NCBI GenBank assembly: GCA_011390575.1
Contig: JAABSE010000003.1
Span: 37,922-101,921 of the forward strand
From: Sphingobacteriia bacterium
Lineage (GTDB): Bacteria; Bacteroidota; Bacteroidia; Bacteroidales; UBA7960
Length of the DNA: 64,000 bases
Direction of reading: 5' to 3'
Shown: positions 49,819-60,353 of the stretch, one piece after another
Position numbering within the stretch: the first letter of the stretch is position 1
How the letters are laid out: every line of letters starts with the position of its first letter
The notes under the pieces: generated by a model
Database searches by the model: none
What the model was told of the DNA's origin: nothing
What the model saw: the letters and a program-made list of their open reading frames with translations, nothing else
Program-made: the position numbers and the translations under genes

Positions 49819-50193
49819 TCAGGAGGATAATTTCGAGGTTATAGAATCGTCAATCTCACGGGTATTGAAGGGTTTTTTGAAGTATTTTATTATCAACCCT
49901 GTTTCAAGGGCTGAGGTTATTTCAGGGGTGATTTCATATCCGGTCAGGATGAAGAAGTGAATTTTGTCATAAACTTTTTTGGCTTTAGATACAAACTCCA
50001 GTCCTGTCATCCCGGGCATATTCATATCGCTTACCACTACTCTAACATCGCTGTTTTCAGCCAAAATATGCATCCCCTCTTCACCAGATGATGCACTTAT
50101 TACCCTGTATTTCTTGCGAAAGAGATTTTCGAAAAGCATGATATTAAAGGGTTCATCATCCACGTAAAGAACTTTTACTTTTTCATCCTTCAT
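49819..50193 (-). CDS. Single-domain response regulator
   Basis: VKVLYVDDEPFNIML...VRVVVSDMNMPGMTGLEFV...FILTGYE...KYFKKPFN. Confidence 0.94.
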   Translation of the reverse strand: MKDEKVKVLYVDDEPFNIMLFENLFRKKYRVISASSGEEGMHILAENSDVRVVVSDMNMPGMTGLEFVSKAKKVYDKIHFFILTGYEITPEITSALETGLIIKYFKKPFNTREIDDSITSKLSS

Positions 50194-52829
50194 GCCTTTT
50201 CTTTGTGTAGGGGTAAATTAATGATAAACCGTGTCCCCTTATTCAACGCAGATTCACAGGAAATAGTTCCGTTATGGTCGCTGATTATGCGCTGCGAAAT
50301 AGAGAGTCCCAGGCCCGTTCCCTTGCCTGGGGCCTTGGTGGTATAAAAAGGATCAAAAATATTGGGCAATCGATCTTCGGGTATTCCCACCCCGTTGTCC
50401 GAAACAATAATTCTGAGCATATCATTGACTTTACGGGTTTCGACATGGACTTCCCCCTCCTGCTCAATGGCCTGGATTGCGTTGGCCAGTACATTCAGGA
50501 ATACCTGGTGCAATTGCCCTTCATTGCCCACTACAATAGCTTTTTCCCTGGCATATTGTCGGGTTACGTTAACCCTGGATTTGTATTGATTATAAAGCAG
50601 CGTAAGACCGTCATCAATAATTTCATGGACATTGCAACCCTCAGAAGGTACTGATTCGCTGCGGTTGTACTTGCTCATGCTACGTACTATACCCGTAATC
50701 CTTTTTACCCCGGCAGAAATGGCTTCGAACAAGGGGGTTAATTCTTCCACAGACTCGCGGTGATGATCAGAGATGTAGCTTTCTACGGCAGCGGTGCCGT
50801 TGGCAATAAAATTGATGGGATTATTAATCTCATGGGCAACACCAGCGGTAAGAATACCCAATGACGCCATTTTTTCCGATTGAATGAGTTTCAGCTGCAA
50901 AGACTTCAGGCTGTCCAGGGTTGCTTCAAGCTCCTCTTTTTGCTTGCCGATAATCTGGTTTTTGTCGGATAGCTCGTCATTGATGGCTCTGAGTTCTTCA
51001 TTGGCAGCTACGAGCTCTTCGGTGCGCTCCTGCACCAGGCTTTCAAGGTGATTCTTGTATTCCTCCAGTTCTTTCTCAATCTTCTTTTTGTCTGTAATTT
51101 CAAGACTGGTACTCAACAAACAGGGTTCACCATGGATGGTAATCTGGTTACCATTGTAATAGGAATAGCTTATTTTCCCCTCTTCATGCCAGCTAATCAC
51201 TTCTTTTCCTTTAACAAAGCCGTTATTTGTCAATTCTTCACGAATGGATTCAAGGGATTTTTGCTCGAAATGCAATCCTACTTCCTCTGAAGTTTTACCA
51301 ATTATATATTCTGCCGGTAACTTAAGCTTATCAGCCACCTGCCTGTTTACCAGCATATACCTCCCCTGTCTGTCCATTACAGAAATGTCAATGGGAGCCG
51401 AATCAAAAAGGGTTTCAAACATTTCCTTGTTTTGTCGCAATTCCTCTTCTGCCAGTTTCTTTTCGGTAGTATTTCTACCAAAAAAACATGATCCAATTAC
51501 CTGTCCGTCCATCACAATGGGATTACCTGACACTTCAATAAAAATATTCTTATCTCCGTAATCTATATTGTCTTCAAAAATAACGTTTTCATCCGCCAGT
51601 ATGCGATCATAGCGCTCTTTCCAAAGTGGCCTTATGCTTTCAGGGAGGGCATCCAGCAGGTTCATCCCTTTTTCCAGTTCCTTTCCAAAGACAATATTAA
51701 ACTCATCGGCAAACACATTGTTGACATACTTTATTTCATAGTTCCTGTTCAGCGACCAGATGCTGTCCAAGGAATTTTCGATGATGGCCTTTAAATCTGT
51801 TTCACTTTCCAGCAATGCATCTTCTGCCTTTTTCCTGTCAGATACATCCCGGCAAATTCCCTCGTGATATAAAACTTTACCGTTTTCATCCCGGATAAAC
51901 CGGGCATTTTCCTCCAGCCAGATAATCCGTCCATCTTTGCGCTTCAGACGAAAAGTAACAAGTTCCTGCGAGAAATCTGAATGGATAGTTATCTCCTCTC
52001 GTTCTGATTCATGCACATACAAATCAGTGGGGATGTATACCTTTTTCAACTCCTCCAGTGAGCAATATCCCAGCATTTTCACAAACGCAGGATTGGCTTC
52101 CACAAAATAGCCTTCGGGTGTGGAACGGTAAAAACCATTTGGCATACTCTCAAACAGGTCTTTGTATTTAGCCTCACTTTCACGCAGCGCTTCTTCAGAT
52201 TTTATTCTCCGCTGCACATCGGATTCTGCTTTGTCGATGGCGGCTTTATTAATGGAGTAGATATTGTAACTCACTATGCCCAGAAATACCAGTGCGACAG
52301 TAGTGTTGATAAGAAAATCGTTAAACTCATAGTCTGTAATAACCAGAGAGTTTTTGACAAGGAACATAAAACCCACCAGAATGGCTACATTGACAAGGGT
52401 ATAAAGCAGGCTTAAACCCTTCTTTTTGTCAATAAGCAGGGGAGCCATGGCCAGGATGGCAAACAACCATACCACAGTATCCAGGCGGGCAATTCCCTGG
52501 TTTTTACTTAATAGTATAATCGTCCAGATCATAACCAGGCTTGACACAAGCAAAAGGTTTGCGGACATCAGGTAATGACCTCTGGTCAGCAGCAAGTAAC
52601 ACAGACCAAATACAATTCCCCCGACAAACATAGGCATTAACACAGGCAGGTAAATTCCATCATGAAAATTACCAGTTACATGCAGGTAAGCTATCACAGG
52701 AAGCATAAATCCCACAACAATCAATGCCGATACTATAAGGTAATACACAAATTTTGCTTTCAGCAGGACAATAAAATCAGCATCTTTATAAACCCGTAAA
52801 GCTTTTGGAATAGTAGATTTTCCCTTCAT
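50190..52829 (-). CDS. Membrane-bound multi-PAS sensor histidine kinase
   Basis: ~6-7 N-terminal TM helices, PAS modules, SEKMASLGILTAGVAHEINNPINFIANG H-box, GKGTGLGLSISQRI. Overlaps the response regulator gene by 4 bp. Confidence 0.95.
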   Translation of the reverse strand: MKGKSTIPKALRVYKDADFIVLLKAKFVYYLIVSALIVVGFMLPVIAYLHVTGNFHDGIYLPVLMPMFVGGIVFGLCYLLLTRGHYLMSANLLLVSSLVMIWTIILLSKNQGIARLDTVVWLFAILAMAPLLIDKKKGLSLLYTLVNVAILVGFMFLVKNSLVITDYEFNDFLINTTVALVFLGIVSYNIYSINKAAIDKAESDVQRRIKSEEALRESEAKYKDLFESMPNGFYRSTPEGYFVEANPAFVKMLGYCSLEELKKVYIPTDLYVHESEREEITIHSDFSQELVTFRLKRKDGRIIWLEENARFIRDENGKVLYHEGICRDVSDRKKAEDALLESETDLKAIIENSLDSIWSLNRNYEIKYVNNVFADEFNIVFGKELEKGMNLLDALPESIRPLWKERYDRILADENVIFEDNIDYGDKNIFIEVSGNPIVMDGQVIGSCFFGRNTTEKKLAEEELRQNKEMFETLFDSAPIDISVMDRQGRYMLVNRQVADKLKLPAEYIIGKTSEEVGLHFEQKSLESIREELTNNGFVKGKEVISWHEEGKISYSYYNGNQITIHGEPCLLSTSLEITDKKKIEKELEEYKNHLESLVQERTEELVAANEELRAINDELSDKNQIIGKQKEELEATLDSLKSLQLKLIQSEKMASLGILTAGVAHEINNPINFIANGTAAVESYISDHHRESVEELTPLFEAISAGVKRITGIVRSMSKYNRSESVPSEGCNVHEIIDDGLTLLYNQYKSRVNVTRQYAREKAIVVGNEGQLHQVFLNVLANAIQAIEQEGEVHVETRKVNDMLRIIVSDNGVGIPEDRLPNIFDPFYTTKAPGKGTGLGLSISQRIISDHNGTISCESALNKGTRFIINLPLHKEKA

Positions 52830-53388
52830 ATTTCTTTCCTGGTATCTTTTAACTCAACATGAATTTTCCCGTACAATGCCATTCATCTGTATACAATCTT
52901 ATGAGTTCGGACAAATGCCTGTCCCGCTCTTGCGTGGCGAGCTCCGGCGAAAAGCTGGATAAATCGCCAGCTGGCAGTTGACACAACTATTGTATCCAGT
53001 TGACTTACTTTGGGATCCCAAAATTACTAAAAATTGAGTCTGTCTGCTAATCAGGGGTTTCAGGGATGCAATGTGAATAAGTTTTTTAAAATATTTCAGG
53101 GATTTGCTCTTTAAAAAAAGTATCTGAGTATTTTTATATTTAAGCATGAAAAACAAAGAATTCACCGCATCAATCATCCTTTGATCCTTTGAAAGGAAAG
53201 CTTTTTCGGTCTTACTCTGAGTTTGAATAGAGACAAAATATTTTCCAGCAATAACAGGTTAAAAAACTTTAATATCTCATTATCTGCCCCTTACTCACTT
53301 TACTTTTCTCCGATAAGTTTTCAACACTCCGGGTTGATAAAGAGAAGAATGATAAAAAGTATTAATTTTACCACAAAGAATAAAACAA

Positions 53389-55323
53389 ATGCACAAACTT
53401 CTATACATAGACGACGAAAAGCACAATTTGACCACTTTGAAGATATCACTCAACAAGTGGTACGAGGTTTTCACCCTTGAAAATCCATTGGAAGCCATTG
53501 ATTTAATTGAGAAAGAGAAGATAGGGGTTGTGATTACGGATCAAAGAATGCCCAGGATGACAGGGTTGGAGCTGGCAGAAAAAATCAAGGAGAAATTTGA
53601 AGATGTAATTGTCATTATCCTTACTGCCTACGATGACAATAACGTTCTGCTTCAGGCCATCAACCAGGGTGGGATTTTCCGTTATATTCTCAAACCCTGG
53701 GACATCAAAGAGCTGAGGCAAACCTTAAAAAATGCATTTGAAACCTACGAGTTAAAAATAAAGAACCGCCGGCTGGTCAATGATCTCATTAACCAAAACC
53801 AGGAACTTAGCATACAGGAGCGAAAATACCGATTGATTTTTGACTACTCACCTCTGGGCATAGCCCATTTCGACCAAAGTGGGATGTCTACCCGGTACAA
53901 TAAACGATTCAGTGAAATTGCAGACACTCCCGAAAAAATCTATAACCTGAGTTTCTTCACCAAAGGACTGAATAGGGAAATCGTTGCAGCCTTCACCAGT
54001 TCACTGGAAGACAACCAACCGGTTACTTTTGAAGGGATGTATCAGCAGGCATCTGGCAGGGAAATCCCTGTAAGGGTTATTCTCACTCCAATTCATGAAG
54101 GGGACACCCATGATGGTGTGGTGATGCTCATTGAAGATCTGAGTGAAATCCTCAAACAGGAAGAATTGAAAAAGCAGGTTACCATTGCAAGAGAAGCAGC
54201 CCGGTTTAAACAGAACTTCCTGGCAGAAATGAGCCACGAGATTCGAACCCCCCTTACCGGTGTAATTGGTATGATCGATATCCTGAAACAATCAGGACTT
54301 ACCACCGAACAACAAAAACATGTTGCCATCCTGAAACAGTCAGGAGATGATTTACGTGAAATCATCAACCAGGTACTGGACTATTCGAAAATTGAAGCAG
54401 GCAAGTTGCCTTTGAAAACCAGCACTTTTCGGTTGAATAGTCTTTTTGAGAAAGCGGAACAATTGTTTCAGAGCATCAACAGCAAACCCATTACTTTTCA
54501 CAAGGAACACCATGCAGCAATACCGGAATATATTATCGGGGATGAATTGCGCATCATGCAAATCATAAACAACCTGATAACCAATGCAGTAAAATTCACC
54601 CAACAAGGGAGAATTTCACTCTCATCCAAGCTATTGCCACCCACAACCGACACTGAGGATTTGAAGATTAAATTTTCGGTCACGGATACGGGAAAAGGAA
54701 TCCCGCAGGAATTGCAAAAAATCCTGTTTACTCCTTTTACCCAGGCAGAGCAGGAGCAATCGGCCGCAATAGAGGGAACAGGACTTGGACTTGCCATCTG
54801 CAGAGAACTCTCCAGGTTGCATGGAGGTGAAATAGGGGTAGAAAGTGAACCAGGTTCAGGAAGCACGTTCTGGTTTACAATTCGGGTAAAAAAGGGGATT
54901 GAACCCGCAGCCGGAAAATCTGAAGAGGAGCAGCTGATTTCTGCTGATTCTCATGAACCACTGAGGATACTCCTTGCAGAAGACAACAAAGTTACCCAAA
55001 ACGTTCTTTCCCTCTTGCTCCAGAATTTTGGCCATCAAATCTCCCTGGCCAATAACGGGGAGGAAGTGCTGAAAAAATATACACCCGAAAATTTTGATTT
55101 GATTCTGATGGATATTCAGATGCCTGTGATGGATGGTGTAGCAGCCACCCGAATGCTGAAACAAATGCACAACAACCTGCCTCCCGTGGTAGGACTAAGT
55201 GCCAATGCCCTGGAAGGAGATCGGGAAAAATACATGGCGCTGGGACTTGATGAATACCTTACCAAGCCTTTCAGCGAGAATGACTTCCTCAGGGTATTGA
55301 AAAAGCTGCAACTTACCGTTTAA
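53389..55323 (+). CDS. REC-PAS-HisKA-HATPase-REC hybrid kinase
   Basis: LLYIDDEKHNLTTL...VVITDQRMPRMTGLELA; AEMSHEIRTPLTGVIGMIDIL; GTGLGLAICRELS; ILLAEDNKVTQNVL...LILMDIQMPVMDGVAA. Confidence 0.95.
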   Translation: MHKLLYIDDEKHNLTTLKISLNKWYEVFTLENPLEAIDLIEKEKIGVVITDQRMPRMTGLELAEKIKEKFEDVIVIILTAYDDNNVLLQAINQGGIFRYILKPWDIKELRQTLKNAFETYELKIKNRRLVNDLINQNQELSIQERKYRLIFDYSPLGIAHFDQSGMSTRYNKRFSEIADTPEKIYNLSFFTKGLNREIVAAFTSSLEDNQPVTFEGMYQQASGREIPVRVILTPIHEGDTHDGVVMLIEDLSEILKQEELKKQVTIAREAARFKQNFLAEMSHEIRTPLTGVIGMIDILKQSGLTTEQQKHVAILKQSGDDLREIINQVLDYSKIEAGKLPLKTSTFRLNSLFEKAEQLFQSINSKPITFHKEHHAAIPEYIIGDELRIMQIINNLITNAVKFTQQGRISLSSKLLPPTTDTEDLKIKFSVTDTGKGIPQELQKILFTPFTQAEQEQSAAIEGTGLGLAICRELSRLHGGEIGVESEPGSGSTFWFTIRVKKGIEPAAGKSEEEQLISADSHEPLRILLAEDNKVTQNVLSLLLQNFGHQISLANNGEEVLKKYTPENFDLILMDIQMPVMDGVAATRMLKQMHNNLPPVVGLSANALEGDREKYMALGLDEYLTKPFSENDFLRVLKKLQLTV

Positions 55324-55472
55324 AAAAATCTGCCCAGTCAGTCAAATAATTCAGACAATCATTAAATACCGCTGATTGTATTACCTTTGTGGCCGGGCTG
55401 ATGCTACTCAACGATTTTACGCAACGAAACCCACGCCCGGTTGAAATATATTTCTCATAACCCAATAACCCT

Positions 55473-56183
55473 ATGCAAACCGCAGAATCTTTTGTATCCC
55501 GCATTCTCTATGAAGACAATCACCTTATTGTTATCAACAAGCTTCCTTCGGAAATCGTGCAAGGTGACAAAACAGGTGACATGCCCATGAGTGACCTGGT
55601 AAAGGCCTACATAGCAAAAAAATACAACAAACCCGGCAATGTTTTCCTGGGTGTTGTACACCGTATCGACCGTCCGGTAAGCGGTGCTGTAGTTTTTGCG
55701 CGCACTTCCAAAGCACTTACCCGCCTCAATGCCATGCTGCAAAGCCGCGAACTAAAGAAAAAATACTGGGCTGTGGTAAAGAATGAACCACCCGCCGAAC
55801 AAGATAGCCTGGTGCACTTTCTGCAAAAAAACGAAAAGCAGAACAAGTCTTATCTCGTTGATGAAGGAGCCAAAAACAGCAAAAGAGCAGAACTGCAATA
55901 CCGGCTCATCAGCCGCAGCAAGGATTACCATTTGCTGGAAATTGAGCTTATTACCGGTCGTCATCACCAGGTACGAGCCCAGCTGGCGGCCATGGGATGC
56001 CCCATTAAAGGAGACCTCAAATATGGTTTTGACCGCTCCAACCCTGATGGAAGCATCCATTTACACGCTCGTGAACTATTCTTTAATCACCCTGTAGGAG
56101 ATAAACCCATCCATATTGTTGCTCCCGTTCCGGAGGATACCTTGTGGAAGTTCTTTGAGAAAGATACTGCTGCTTCGGCATAA
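55473..56183 (+). CDS. RluA-family pseudouridine synthase
   Basis: HLIVINKLPSEIVQGDKTG, VHRIDRPVSGAVVFARTSKAL, LITGRHHQVRAQLAAMGCPIKGDLKYG. Confidence 0.96.
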   Translation: MQTAESFVSRILYEDNHLIVINKLPSEIVQGDKTGDMPMSDLVKAYIAKKYNKPGNVFLGVVHRIDRPVSGAVVFARTSKALTRLNAMLQSRELKKKYWAVVKNEPPAEQDSLVHFLQKNEKQNKSYLVDEGAKNSKRAELQYRLISRSKDYHLLEIELITGRHHQVRAQLAAMGCPIKGDLKYGFDRSNPDGSIHLHARELFFNHPVGDKPIHIVAPVPEDTLWKFFEKDTAASA

Positions 56184-56260
56184 AATATCTTCCTGACAGA
56201 AAATATTTCTTTTCTTATAACGTACTGCTGAGAACATTCATAAGGCAAAGTGTTTTATAT

Positions 56261-59200
56261 TTGATCATCCAAAACCCAACACCCTCGTTTATGAAAGTAA
56301 AGTCTGGCTTCAGCATACTCCTCTTGTCTCTGCTTCTGTTTTTAGCAAAAAGTTCCTATGCGCAGTTTTATTCTGCCGGACAGGACCCGGCTTCTGTGCA
56401 ATGGCTTCAAATTAACACCGAAAACTTTCAGGTCATTTTTCCTGAGGGATATGAAGAACAGGGGCGATACATTGCGGATGTTCTGGAATGGTCGTATGAA
56501 CATGCATCGCAAAGTCTGGAGCACCAGCCGCGAAAGATTTCAGTTATCGTACACAACCAGACTACCGTTTCCAATGGTTTTGTTTCGTGGGCACCACGCC
56601 GGGTTGAATTGTACGGAACGCCTCCTCCGGAAAACGATCATCATGACTGGATGGAACGATTGGTTATACATGAATTCAGGCATGTAGTGCAGATTGACAA
56701 ACTCAACCAGGGGTTGACCCGGCTGCTGGGGATACTTTTCGGAGAAGTGGGCACAGGGGCAGTGGTAGGCCATATCCCGCTTTGGTTTCTGGAAGGAGAT
56801 GCCGTAGCCATAGAAACGGCTCTCACATCAGCAGGAAGGGGCCGCTTACCAAGATTCGAGCAAGGGTTGAGAGCCCAGGTGCTGACCAGGGGAAGACATT
56901 CTTTTGAAAAAGCGGTATTTGGCTCCTACAAAGAATTTGTTCCCAATCATTACGAACTGGGATACCAGCTGGTGGCATCAGCCAGGGCAGAATACGGAGC
57001 CAATGCATGGGCTCCCATGCTGGATAATGTGGCACGGAGACCCTGGGGGCTATTCCCTTTTTCAGCCGAAATGAGAAGGCAGTTCGGCCGGGGAAAAGCA
57101 CGGTTTTACCGGCACTCATTTCAAAACCTGGAACAAAAATGGAAAGAACAAAGAGAAAACCATACTTACAGTCCTGTAAACAGGGTCAACAAGAGCCAGA
57201 AGCTTTATACCAACTACCTTTACCCACGCTGGATAAGTGATTCGTTGCTGGTAGCTTTGAAAACGGGCTTAAGAGATATCCCGACTGTGGTAACCATTGA
57301 CCTGGAAGGAAACGAAGAAGTTCTTTTCCGCCCCGGCTCGGTATTTCCCAACTCTTTTAATTATGCAGCAGGCAAAGTGGTATGGAGTGAGTACAATCCG
57401 GACCCCAGGTGGGAACACCGCAATTATGCCGAAATTGTCATCTACAACATTTACACCGGGGTGAGGGAACGCATTACCCACAAAGGAAAGTTCTTCTCCC
57501 CTGCCCTTTCTCCTGATGGCAACCAGGTTGCTGCAGTGGAGATTTCACCTGAGGGCAACAATTCGCTGGTTGTGCTCAATGCCGTGACGGGAGAAGAAAA
57601 CTGGCGTTTTTCTTACGAAAACAATGAATTTATCATGCAACCCGCCTGGCATCCCCGGGGGACTAAAATCACCCTTATTGCACTGGACAGCAAGGGTAAA
57701 AGGCTGGAGGAGATTATCACAGAACATAAAGTTTCACAAACCTTGCTGCGTGCTGAAGATGCTGATATTTCATCCCCTCAATACATGGGTGAAGATGTAA
57801 TTTTTAACGCCACATGGTCGGGTATTGATAATATTTACATCTACAGAAGGCGGACCGCTCTGGCAGAAAGAATGGTGTCGTCAGAGTTTGGAGCAGTGAA
57901 TGCTGTCCCCAACTCTACAAATACACTGGCCTTTTCCGACTATACAGCCAACGGGTATCAGCTTACCACCATGAAAGCCATTAACTTTGAAAGAAAACCC
58001 TTAAAAGATGTTGAAGACCATTCGGTTGCTTTCCATAAAATACTTGCCGAACAGGAAAACGCAAAAATCAACCCTGAAGATATAACCCCGGGATCGCATG
58101 AAATTGAAACCTACAGCCGACTGAAGAACCTGTTTTACCTGCACAGCTGGGTACCGGCAAACATCAACGTGGACATGATGGAAGTTGAGCCGGGAGCTTC
58201 ATTGCTTTTGCAGAACAAACTAAGCACCTCCTTTGCCCAGCTGGGATACAAATGGGATATGAACGAAGAAGCAGGAAGGTTTGTAGCGCAATACTCCTAT
58301 CATGGATGGTATCCTGTTGTGGGAATCACAGCTGAGAGCGGAGACCGGTATTTTTATTATCCCAACAGTGAAGATGAGCTGGAAAGATCCAGATTCAGAG
58401 AAAACAACTATCAATTATCTATCTCTTTACCTTTGCGCTTTCAGCAAAACGAATTCTTTTACGGAATAACACCTCTTTTCAGGACAGGTATCAGCGATGC
58501 TGCCCGCAGCTCTCTGACTCCTGATACCATTTTTGTGGGCAACAACCAATACTTCCAGTTTGAGCCTTCACGCTTTTTTACGCAGGATTACAGATTGCTG
58601 GCATACAGGCAGAGAAGAAGTGTGGCAAGGGATATTTTCCCCCGCCAGGGTCAGATTGCAGATATCAACTATCGGCATTCACCACTGGGAAAATGGGACA
58701 TGGGTAGTGTACTATCATTGCGGGGGACGGTATTTTTTCCGGGCTTGATCCGACACCACGGAATCAGATTGTCGGCAGCATACCAAAACAGACAGCGGGG
58801 GGTAAATGAACAAAAACCGGGAAAAATGCCCATTATTTACAATTTTGGAAATATTATCGGGTATCCCAGGGGGATCAGCGGCCAAAGTCATCAGCAACTC
58901 AGAACCTTTTCGGCCGATTATGCCTTTCCCCTGCTCTATCCGGATTTCAGAATACCCCACCTGCTGTATCTGAAAAGGTTGCGCACATCCCTGTTTTATG
59001 ACCATGCTATGGCTACTCCCTTTCCGGAGAGGAACAACCCATCGCCTGTGCAAAATGAGACTTTATATTCCTGGGGATTTTCCCTTACCGGCGACATGCA
59101 CTTACTGGGTATTTATGCACCCGTCGCCCTGGGCGTTCAAACAGCCTTCACTTCTAATGAGGATTATACGCTCCAGCTGCTTTTCAATGTTACCTTTTAA
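56261..59200 (+). CDS. Outer-membrane protein with peptidase MA-like (HEFRH...WFLEGDA) domain, TolB/WD40-like propeller and C-terminal beta-barrel (likely start 56291)
   Basis: Signal peptide MKVKSGFSILLLSLLLFLAKSSYAQ; LVIHEFRHVVQID...PLWFLEGDAVAIET; ALSPDGNQVAAVEISPEGNNSLVVL propeller blades; ends LQLLFNVTF. Confidence 0.8.
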   Translation: MIIQNPTPSFMKVKSGFSILLLSLLLFLAKSSYAQFYSAGQDPASVQWLQINTENFQVIFPEGYEEQGRYIADVLEWSYEHASQSLEHQPRKISVIVHNQTTVSNGFVSWAPRRVELYGTPPPENDHHDWMERLVIHEFRHVVQIDKLNQGLTRLLGILFGEVGTGAVVGHIPLWFLEGDAVAIETALTSAGRGRLPRFEQGLRAQVLTRGRHSFEKAVFGSYKEFVPNHYELGYQLVASARAEYGANAWAPMLDNVARRPWGLFPFSAEMRRQFGRGKARFYRHSFQNLEQKWKEQRENHTYSPVNRVNKSQKLYTNYLYPRWISDSLLVALKTGLRDIPTVVTIDLEGNEEVLFRPGSVFPNSFNYAAGKVVWSEYNPDPRWEHRNYAEIVIYNIYTGVRERITHKGKFFSPALSPDGNQVAAVEISPEGNNSLVVLNAVTGEENWRFSYENNEFIMQPAWHPRGTKITLIALDSKGKRLEEIITEHKVSQTLLRAEDADISSPQYMGEDVIFNATWSGIDNIYIYRRRTALAERMVSSEFGAVNAVPNSTNTLAFSDYTANGYQLTTMKAINFERKPLKDVEDHSVAFHKILAEQENAKINPEDITPGSHEIETYSRLKNLFYLHSWVPANINVDMMEVEPGASLLLQNKLSTSFAQLGYKWDMNEEAGRFVAQYSYHGWYPVVGITAESGDRYFYYPNSEDELERSRFRENNYQLSISLPLRFQQNEFFYGITPLFRTGISDAARSSLTPDTIFVGNNQYFQFEPSRFFTQDYRLLAYRQRRSVARDIFPRQGQIADINYRHSPLGKWDMGSVLSLRGTVFFPGLIRHHGIRLSAAYQNRQRGVNEQKPGKMPIIYNFGNIIGYPRGISGQSHQQLRTFSADYAFPLLYPDFRIPHLLYLKRLRTSLFYDHAMATPFPERNNPSPVQNETLYSWGFSLTGDMHLLGIYAPVALGVQTAFTSNEDYTLQLLFNVTF

Positions 59201-59227
59201 CGGGACAAGGAATTCACTCTTTGCAGC

Positions 59228-60301
59228 TTATTGACTGCGAGACTTATTCATATTTCCTACGATGAAAAGAAACCCAAACAAAACCAGGAAGTACGAGCCA
59301 TACAAAACATGATGAATAACCTTCCAGGTATGAATAAAATGGGTCATGGATACAGCCAGGAAAAAGGAAACCAGCGACAAACCTGCAAAAACCAAGGCTA
59401 CTTTGTGATCAGAAAGACCAAGGTAAGACAAGTGATGTGTGGTATGATCCTTCCCACCCACAAAGGGTGACTGACCACGGGCAATCCTTTTATAAAAAAC
59501 CGTGGTGGTATCGATAATGGGGAGGGCAAAAATGATGGCAACCGAAAGAAACCTCATTAATGGAGTACTATCTCCTGAAAACGCTTCACCGTTCCAGAAG
59601 AAACTAATGCCCAGCACTGCCAGCAGGACACCCAGAAACTGACTTCCTGTATCGCCCATATACATGCGGGAAGGGTTCCAGTTGTAATACAAAAAGCCCA
59701 GCAAAACAGCCATCATTCCAAGCACTACTACTATAATTGGGCTCAGAAATTGTTCGCGCAGCAGTATTCCTGCAAAAATTGTGACCACCACAGCCAAAGA
59801 AACAATTGTGGTGATGCCATCCATGTTGTCGAGCATGTTGATGCTGTTCATCATTCCCACCACCCAGAAAAGGGTAATGGCATAGTTGAGCAGCTGATTC
59901 TCAAAGATGGTAATATAAGTACCGGTAGCCACCAGAATAACCCCGCAAAGCAATTGAGAGAAAAACTTGATCCACGGATGGGTATTGTAAGCATCATCAA
60001 ACAATCCGGTAAGAAAGCCCACGGTTACCACTACAAGAACTCCCATGGTTTGCAGATTGAAAAAATCCGTTTCTTCAGGAATAAGGAAAGATATAAAAAT
60101 GATGGAAAACAGGAAGATAATATAAAAAGATATACCACCCAAAGCAGGCTTAGAGGTAGAGCTCCATCTTATAATCGTTTCACTTGCATTTCTGATGCCC
60201 AGGTTGCGGGAAAATTTTAGTAAAAACCGGTTTATCACCAGTGTAAACACCAATGAGGCCACAAAAAATAGACTGTAAACAAGAAGTAAGTTCTCAGTCA
60301 T
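59228..60301 (-). CDS. MraY/WecA-family glycosyl-1-phosphate transferase
   Basis: NMLDNMDGITT, FLTGLFDDAYNTHPWIKFFSQL, YMGDTGSQFLGVLLA, KDHTTHHLSYLGLS. Confidence 0.95.
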   Translation of the reverse strand: MTENLLLVYSLFFVASLVFTLVINRFLLKFSRNLGIRNASETIIRWSSTSKPALGGISFYIIFLFSIIFISFLIPEETDFFNLQTMGVLVVVTVGFLTGLFDDAYNTHPWIKFFSQLLCGVILVATGTYITIFENQLLNYAITLFWVVGMMNSINMLDNMDGITTIVSLAVVVTIFAGILLREQFLSPIIVVVLGMMAVLLGFLYYNWNPSRMYMGDTGSQFLGVLLAVLGISFFWNGEAFSGDSTPLMRFLSVAIIFALPIIDTTTVFYKRIARGQSPFVGGKDHTTHHLSYLGLSDHKVALVFAGLSLVSFFLAVSMTHFIHTWKVIHHVLYGSYFLVLFGFLFIVGNMNKSRSQ

Positions 60302-60353
60302 CTACTATTTATTTTTTTAATTTGACATGTTCCGGGTAATCCCCGGGGTGAAT

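Noticed and set aside
52899-53177. 92-aa minus-strand ORF
   Set aside because: No recognisable family; more likely non-coding or a decayed remnant (reported only as an unexplained segment).
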